Below are positions 61,707-64,000 of a DNA stretch of 64,000 nucleotides, piece by piece (within the stretch, counting starts at the first letter, position 1; each line of letters starts with the position of its first letter). The notes below the pieces were generated by a model. It searched no databases. It was given only the letters and a program-made list of their open reading frames with translations, and was not told where the DNA came from. A program made the position numbers and the translations under genes. Origin of the DNA: Bdellovibrio sp. SKB1291214 (lineage in GTDB: Bacteria; Bdellovibrionota; Bdellovibrionia; Bdellovibrionales; Bdellovibrionaceae); NCBI RefSeq assembly GCF_002209355.2, contig NZ_CP106855.1, positions 3,534,001 to 3,598,000 on the forward strand, read 5' to 3'.

Positions 61707-62597
61707 CTATTTTCCTTTGCCTAGGGGGTGGAGGGCCTCCATGGTTCGGGCGAGTTGGTCGATTCCGAGGTGAGTGTATTTTTCTGTGGCTTGCAGGCTT
61801 TCGTGGCCCAGCATCTCTTGCAGTGTACGTAAGTTTGCTCCGCTGGAGAGAAGGTGAGTGGCGAAGCTGTGTCTTAAGGCGTGGGGATGCAACGGTTTTA
61901 AAAGTCCTGCGCGTTGACCACTTTGGCGAACCATTTCATATGCAGTTCTTTGTACCAATGGTTCTTCGCCAAAGACGTAGTCATTAAACCCGCATTCTTT
62001 TTTCCATCTTTGCAGTGCTTGCACCGTCATACTGGGGAGGGCGACAACTCGCTCTTTATTTCCCTTACCCATCACGCGCAAAGTTTTCTGTGGAATCTGC
62101 ACGGAATCCCAGCGCAAGTTGCAAGCCTCGCTAATACGCAGTCCGCCTCCGTACAAGAGCAAGAACAAAACTTTCTCTTTCAAGGGGGCTGCATCCTTAC
62201 CATCAAATGTGTGCAGCACCGCTAACGCTTCATCAACACTTAGAAAGTGGGGGAGTTTTCGGGGTACTTTCGGGCAAGTCACCTGCAGGGAAAGGTCTCT
62301 TTCCAGAAGGTCTTCCACGACGTAGGCCCAGTGAAAAAAGCTCTTCAGAGTCGCTGCTTTTCGGTTCCTTGAGGCCAAGGAAAGTGTTGCCCAGCGGTTG
62401 AATGCAGCCCTAACTGCCCCCATCAACTCGGCCTCTGAATATGAGGTTTGCTTCGATTGTGAGGATTTATCCAATTCGAAAGCCTGCTGCAAATCGAGGG
62501 TATAGTGCTTGATTGTGAGGGGGGAGGCTGACTTTATAAAAGTCATATATTTCAGATATTTATCTATGTTTTCGGAGAGCTTAAACAACTTGCTCAT
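61707..62597 (-). CDS. xerC: XerC/XerD-type tyrosine recombinase
   Basis: The catalytic set is present: Arg in YGGGLRISEACNLRW, HALRHSFATHLL with His and Arg, GHESLQATEKYTHL with His and the nucleophilic Tyr. The N-terminal SAM-like domain contains SPLTIKHYTLDL. The 296-residue size fits chromosomal Xer recombinases that resolve dimers at dif, rather than phage integrases. The start is ATG at 62597; a GTG two codons upstream is possible. Confidence 0.92.
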   Translation of the reverse strand: MSKLFKLSENIDKYLKYMTFIKSASPLTIKHYTLDLQQAFELDKSSQSKQTSYSEAELMGAVRAAFNRWATLSLASRNRKAATLKSFFHWAYVVEDLLERDLSLQVTCPKVPRKLPHFLSVDEALAVLHTFDGKDAAPLKEKVLFLLLYGGGLRISEACNLRWDSVQIPQKTLRVMGKGNKERVVALPSMTVQALQRWKKECGFNDYVFGEEPLVQRTAYEMVRQSGQRAGLLKPLHPHALRHSFATHLLSSGANLRTLQEMLGHESLQATEKYTHLGIDQLARTMEALHPLGKGK

Positions 62598-62783
62598 AAG
62601 CACCCTAAAGTACCGGCTCCGGTCATGGCGGATAAAAAAAATATAACGCCATGCATTTTTTTTATTGAAAAAGGTACAGGACTAAGGTTATAACTCAATG
62701 CGTCGGGAGCGTCTCACACTGAGTCATTCAAAATGAGACAGCGCCCAAAACTATTTAGAAGAACGTTACCGAAAGGTGGAGCC

Positions 62784-63839
62784 ATGAACGATAACAATTC
62801 TACGATCCTGCCCTCTTCTCAGAATGCTAACCAAATCATGTGGAATACAAACACAACTTCCAAAGTGATGGAAAACAAGACCATCGTCTACCAATCCGAA
62901 GTTATGGGTAACTTGATGAAGATGATCGACCGCGTAGCTCCTTCTGCGGCAAACATCTTGGTACTTGGTGAGTCAGGTACTGGTAAAGAGTTGATCGCTC
63001 GTTCAATCCACGAACGTTCAAACCGTAAAAACAAACCATTCATCGCGATCAACTGCGGCGCTCTTCGTGAAACTTTGCTTGAGTCTGAGTTGTTCGGTCA
63101 CGAAAAAGGTTCATTCACTGGTGCTTACAACCGTAAAATCGGTTTGGCTGAAGCAGCTAACGGCGGGACATTGTTCCTAGATGAAATCGGTGAACTTGAT
63201 CCAGCTATCCAAGCAAAACTTTTGCGCTTCATCCAAGAAGGCGAAATGTTCCGCGTAGGTGGCAAAGAGCCAATCAAAGTAGACATCCGTTTGATCTGTG
63301 CGACGAACCGTGAGTTGGACCAAGAAGTTGTTCGCGGTAACTTCCGTGAAGACTTGTTCTATCGTATCAACACGATCGTAGTAAGTGCTCCGCCACTTCG
63401 TCGTCGTAAGGAAGACATCCCTTCATTGGTGAATCACTTCCTTAATAACTCTCAACATGCATACTTGAACCGCGGTCGTTCAGTTTCTGAAGACGCGATG
63501 AAAGTTTTGATGAAATACGAATGGCCAGGTAACATCCGTGAACTTCAAAACGTATGTGAGCGCCTTCAGATTTTGTCTGACGGTCACATGATCATGTTGA
63601 ACGATCTTCCAGAGAACATCAGAAACCCTGAGACTCAAAAAGACGTGATCGAATACGATCCAAACATGACTTTGCATGATCTTGAAAAACGTTACATCTT
63701 GAAGGCTCTTCAGCACTTCGGTGGTAACAAAACTCAAGCTGCTAACAACTTGGGTATCACGATCAAGACACTTTATAACAAACTTCATGAGTACGGCGAG
63801 TTCGAAAAATTCGCAGTTCACACGAAACCAGTGAAGTAG
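62784..63839 (+). CDS. Sigma-54-dependent transcription activator without receiver domain
   Basis: The AAA+ core has Walker A GESGTGKE, the sigma-54 loop GSFTGA (Ser in place of the first Ala of GAFTGA) and Walker B GGTLFLDEIGE. The C-terminal Fis-type HTH is NKTQAANNLGITIKTLYNKL. Only about 45 Asn/Thr-rich residues precede the core, so the receiver or sensor domain is missing. The start is ATG at 62784 with AAGG upstream. Codon use resembles the highly expressed nuo and rpsD genes. It may be constitutively active or controlled by a partner. Confidence 0.92.
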   Translation: MNDNNSTILPSSQNANQIMWNTNTTSKVMENKTIVYQSEVMGNLMKMIDRVAPSAANILVLGESGTGKELIARSIHERSNRKNKPFIAINCGALRETLLESELFGHEKGSFTGAYNRKIGLAEAANGGTLFLDEIGELDPAIQAKLLRFIQEGEMFRVGGKEPIKVDIRLICATNRELDQEVVRGNFREDLFYRINTIVVSAPPLRRRKEDIPSLVNHFLNNSQHAYLNRGRSVSEDAMKVLMKYEWPGNIRELQNVCERLQILSDGHMIMLNDLPENIRNPETQKDVIEYDPNMTLHDLEKRYILKALQHFGGNKTQAANNLGITIKTLYNKLHEYGEFEKFAVHTKPVK

Positions 63840-63848
63840 TCTGTTTAC

Positions 63849-63867
63849 ACTCCGGCTCTGCCGGAGT
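63849..63867 (+). repeat. Perfect hairpin before the terminator
   Basis: ACTCCGGC-TCT-GCCGGAGT lies ten bases after the activator stop. No T-run follows. It forms a tandem with the terminator at 63895. Confidence 0.6.
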
Positions 63868-63894
63868 AACTCTCCAAAATTCAAATAACGTTCT

Positions 63895-63944
63895 AAGGCC
63901 TGTCGGGGTTCCTCTCTCTTCCCTCGACAGGCCTTTTCTTTTTC
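63895..63944 (+). terminator. Rho-independent terminator of the sigma-54 activator gene
   Basis: An 11-bp stem AAGGCCTGTCG/CGACAGGCCTT, extended by GGG/CCC beyond one bulged base, and a T-rich run (TTCTTTTT) follow the stop of the activator. The last 56 bases of the window hold nothing I can assign. Confidence 0.85.
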
Positions 63945-64000
63945 CCTTAGGGAACTGTTGCCTGGCGGCGGAGATTGTCTCTGTTTAAGACATAGACACC

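Noticed and set aside
1-64000. CRISPR arrays, prophage, insertion sequences or integrons
   Set aside because: No repeat array, transposase or phage gene was seen; the Xer recombinase has the size and context of a chromosomal enzyme.

Overview
The window looks like a chromosome segment of a Gram-negative, predatory-type bacterium of the Bdellovibrionota, most likely Bdellovibrio or a close relative. This is inferred from the mix of genes: proteins with GYF_2 domains of the kind common in Bdellovibrio and myxobacteria, PilZ proteins, an Mla/MCE lipid-transport set, many secreted hypothetical proteins, a fused nuoCD, and moderate GC. No rRNA or tRNA gene, CRISPR array, prophage or insertion sequence was seen. 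Coding density is high.

Layout. Bases 1-13,270: the 5' part of nadB on the minus strand, then a tightly coupled plus-strand run: histidine kinase, degenerate receiver/GGDEF protein, alanine racemase, mlaE-mlaF-MCE protein, GYF/TPR membrane protein, lipoprotein, YhaM-like nuclease, serine acetyltransferase and an Mpo1-like membrane protein. Bases 13,280-15,570: a previously easy-to-miss 37-residue basic protein gene with its own terminator, a secreted protein, rpsD, and a secreted protein with a possible permuted papain-like core. Bases 15,690-23,660: hrpB-rsmI-HAD on the minus strand, a phnDCE-type importer, a thioesterase and an alpha/beta hydrolase. Bases 23,700-30,140: a double-GYF/PilZ protein behind a flagellar sigma-28-like promoter, a heterodimeric ABC exporter, an XRE-type regulator and an L,D-transpeptidase-like protein.

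Bases 30,117-37,500: a TetR regulator divergent from a TolC/RND efflux pair that lacks an adaptor gene, followed by NDH-2 and a MarR regulator. Bases 37,660-40,240: a cytosolic Cys-rich copper-storage-like protein convergent with a coupled YceI-MNIO(DUF692)-DUF2063 operon. This is the strongest candidate for an undescribed system: the MNIO enzyme has lost several conserved metal-site residues and no canonical peptide precursor is visible. Bases 40,500-43,520: two small regulator/target modules (HxlR with a SnoaL-like protein, which share a dyad in their promoters, and AraC with an SDR). Bases 43,560-44,990: a secreted subtilase.

Bases 45,235-51,365: a nuo operon holding only the peripheral-arm subunits of complex I (B, CD, E, F, G, I), ended by a strong terminator. 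Bases 51,500-59,820: a small secreted HYDIN-like protein, ThpR, an ABM monooxygenase, TerC with a divergent NhaR-like LysR regulator, a secreted lytic-transglycosylase-like protein, a PilZ-methyltransferase fusion and a desaturase with a long coiled-coil tail. Bases 60,060-64,000: an unknown protein, recO, a Xer recombinase, and a sigma-54 activator without a receiver domain.

All functions are assigned from motifs read by eye; no database search was run. Start codons were moved from the longest possible start where a Shine-Dalgarno sequence, promoter or signal peptide favoured an internal one.
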